20,409 nucleotides of DNA from SCUN01 sp046598935 (GTDB lineage Bacteria; Acidobacteriota; Vicinamibacteria; Vicinamibacterales; SCN-69-37), in NCBI GenBank assembly GCA_046598935.1, contig JBKJHW010000055.1:1-20409 (forward strand), in the 5' to 3' direction. Below the pieces are notes generated by a model. The model was given only the letters and a program-made list of their open reading frames with translations, did no database searches and was not told the DNA's origin. This document shows positions 18,912-20,409 of the stretch, one piece after another; position 1 is the stretch's first letter; every line of letters starts with the position of its first letter. The position numbers were made by a program, and so were the translations under genes.

Positions 18912-20129
18912 TCAGAGCGCCCTGAGAAAGCCAAAAGCGTCATCCCCGGGGCGTGACTGGCCCGTGAAATGGCGGGCCGCGGCCCGGGCGGTGAACCAGG
19001 AAACCGAGTCCCCGTGCCAGCCGAGGGCGATGCCGAAGAAGTGGAACGGGTAATTCCTGTGGGTGCCCACCCACGGCAGGCCGTCCAGCGTCGTCACGAC
19101 CGGGAGCGACCAGGCCCACTCGGCCTTAAGGCCCGAGATTGACGGGTAATGGAGCGAGAGCTCGTACATCAGCTGGCCGGCGCGCTGGACGAGCATCTTC
19201 TCGCGGACGCGATCGGGCTGCGGCTTCACCTCGACACCGGCAAAGAGCACGCGGTCGTCGGCGAGAAACCGCAAGAATCTGGCCGACTCGCCGCGTTCGA
19301 CCAGCGAATACGCGCGGCTGCCCGCCTCGCGCCGCATCTCGGCGCTGAGCGGCTGCGTGACGACGACGTAGCCGTCGGTGACGCGGACGTGACGCTGCAA
19401 CTGCCTGAACGCCGCGCCGGGCTCGCCGGTCGCGACGATGATCGCGCGCGTCTTGATCTTCGCGCCGCTTTCGAGAAACACCGTCGCGTCCTTGCGCGTG
19501 AATGTCGTTTTTATCACGCGCGAGTTTTCGAAGATTCGCGCGCCTTTTTTCTCGGCCATCGACGCGAGTCCGAGTGCCGCGCGAACCGGGTCATACACGG
19601 CCCCGCCGCGCAGGCGGATCGCGCCAAACGAATCCGTGGAGATCGCGCGTTTCGCCGAGCCGGCTGAGAGCCAGGCGGCGTCGAGCTTCGCGTCTTTGCG
19701 CGCGGCTTGTTCTTTCTTCAGAACGTCGCCGTCGGCGAAGCCGAATGCGTTGACGTGCGTCGCCGACAGTTTCAGGTCGCAGTTGATCGCGAGCTTCTTG
19801 AGCGTCGCGGCCAGATCGATGGCGCCGTACTGCGCGGCTTCCCACGCGAGTCGCGCGACGCGGCGTCCGCGCGCGGCGTCCACGCCTCTGAACGTCGTGT
19901 CGGGTTGAGGAACAATCATGCCGAGACCAGCGGCTGTGGCACCCGAAGCGAGCCGGCCGGCCTCGAGCAACACGACGTTCATTCCCGCGGACGCGAGGGT
20001 GTAAGCGGACGAACAGCCGGTCAACCCGCCGCCAATCACCACCGCGTCAACCGTCGCGTCGCGCCTGTATTTCGGGTATGCCTTGCGCCGGTTGTCTCCG
20101 GTCCGGTTGGCCCAATACAAAGAAGACAT
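18912..20129 (-). CDS. FAD-dependent oxidoreductase, DAO (D-amino acid oxidase-like) family
   Basis: The 405-residue product has the N-terminal dinucleotide-binding motif VVIGGGLTGCSSAYTLASAG followed by the acidic end of the second strand (VVLLEAGRLASGATAAGLGM). A second FAD contact is IIVATGEPGAAF, and the C-terminal block DGLPWVGTHRNYPFHFFGIALGWHG is typical of the DAO superfamily. These enzymes oxidise amines or amino acids using FAD; the substrate is not visible. No signal peptide or membrane segment is present. I chose the ATG at 20129; a GTG at 20138 would add three residues, and neither has a strong ribosome site. The gene is divergent from the partial membrane protein at the right edge, across a long inverted repeat. 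Confidence 0.9.
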   Translation of the reverse strand: MSSLYWANRTGDNRRKAYPKYRRDATVDAVVIGGGLTGCSSAYTLASAGMNVVLLEAGRLASGATAAGLGMIVPQPDTTFRGVDAARGRRVARLAWEAAQYGAIDLAATLKKLAINCDLKLSATHVNAFGFADGDVLKKEQAARKDAKLDAAWLSAGSAKRAISTDSFGAIRLRGGAVYDPVRAALGLASMAEKKGARIFENSRVIKTTFTRKDATVFLESGAKIKTRAIIVATGEPGAAFRQLQRHVRVTDGYVVVTQPLSAEMRREAGSRAYSLVERGESARFLRFLADDRVLFAGVEVKPQPDRVREKMLVQRAGQLMYELSLHYPSISGLKAEWAWSLPVVTTLDGLPWVGTHRNYPFHFFGIALGWHGDSVSWFTARAAARHFTGQSRPGDDAFGFLRAL

Positions 20130-20163
20130 GTGGGCCACAGGATACCCGGTTCATCGGCAATCG

Positions 20164-20316
20164 GGGAATCTGGCAATCTGGCCATGTGCGATCGAGCAAT
20201 CTGGCGATCGGCGATGGATGGGCAAAGGCCAATTGAACATCAGCAATTGAAGATCCTCCGATCCATTGCCCGACTGCCCATTGCCCGATCGAACATGGCG
20301 AGATTGCCAGATTCCC
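20164..20316. repeat. Long imperfect inverted repeat of GGGAATCTGGCAATCTGG type
   Basis: The left arm (20164-20222) and the reverse complement of the right arm (20258-20316) agree at 47 of 59 ungapped positions; both contain GGAATCTGGCAATCT, then GCCATGT-x-CGATCG and GCAAT. The 35-bp centre has two CAATTG copies that can form a small inner stem. It occupies most of the divergent gap between the oxidoreductase and the gene at the right edge. No coding capacity or transposase was found. Confidence 0.8.
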
Positions 20317-20347
20317 ATATTCCACATGGACCGACTAGACTCTCGCG

Positions 20348-20409
20348 ATGCACCTAGCCCCCCTCGACTGGGCGATCATCATCGGCAGCGTTCTCGTGTG
20401 CTTTATTCC
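20348..20409 (+). CDS. N-terminal fragment of a membrane protein, possibly a sodium:solute symporter
   Basis: From the ATG at 20348 the frame is open to the window edge, giving 20 residues: M-H-L-A-P-L-D-W followed by a hydrophobic stretch (AIIIGSVLVCFIP). The Leu-Asp-Trp before the first helix is common at the start of sodium:solute symporter (SSS) proteins, but 20 residues cannot establish this. The frame is intact and begins right after the repeat, 218 bp from the divergent oxidoreductase start. Confidence 0.45.
   Translation, partial: MHLAPLDWAIIIGSVLVCFI

Overview
The window reads as a piece of a GC-rich chromosome from an environmental bacterium, most probably Acidobacteriota (class Vicinamibacteria-like). 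This is inferred from the gene set rather than from a marker gene: a PadR regulator coupled to an ADOP-type duplicated permease, a DUF1800/DUF1501 pair, a TolB-propeller amidohydrolase, and abundant small inverted-repeat elements between genes. No rRNA, tRNA, CRISPR array, prophage or intact insertion sequence was found.

Left part (1-6074): a minus-strand run FmdB-like zinc ribbon, MobA/MocA-like nucleotidyltransferase and XdhC-family protein (running off the left edge) faces away from a plus-strand bcp peroxiredoxin across only 24 bp. After a 331-bp gene-free stretch carrying a purine/pyrimidine-rich inverted repeat comes a plus-strand operon: a [2Fe-2S] subunit, a Tat-exported molybdopterin subunit, a cytochrome c and a small SRPBCC protein. 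Together these look like an exported IorAB-type molybdenum hydroxylase that passes electrons to cytochrome c. XdhC and the nucleotidyltransferase are plausible maturation factors for its cofactor.

Middle (6079-12663): a minus-strand run of a DsbB-like membrane protein, a DsbA-like thioredoxin-fold protein and a large cysteine-free exported amidohydrolase with a TolB-type propeller. Divergent to it lie glnS (glutaminyl-tRNA synthetase) and a small two-helix membrane protein of the DUF6526 type.

Right part (12660-20409): an ADOP permease and its PadR regulator (minus), a divergent 113-residue membrane protein with a potassium-channel-like outline, the DUF1800-DUF1501 operon (minus), an FAD-dependent DAO-family oxidoreductase (minus), and the first codons of a plus-strand membrane protein that may be a sodium:solute symporter.

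The most unusual signal is not a gene. At least six gene boundaries carry inverted-repeat elements of different sequence: 2113-2424, 2911-2957, 5229-5313, 10492-10522, 12171-12215 and 20164-20316. Three of them run into coding sequence. They supply the last residues and stop codon of glnS, the C-terminal tail of the [2Fe-2S] subunit, and the region just upstream of or within the cytochrome c signal peptide. A separate 24-bp tandem expansion lies inside the amidohydrolase.
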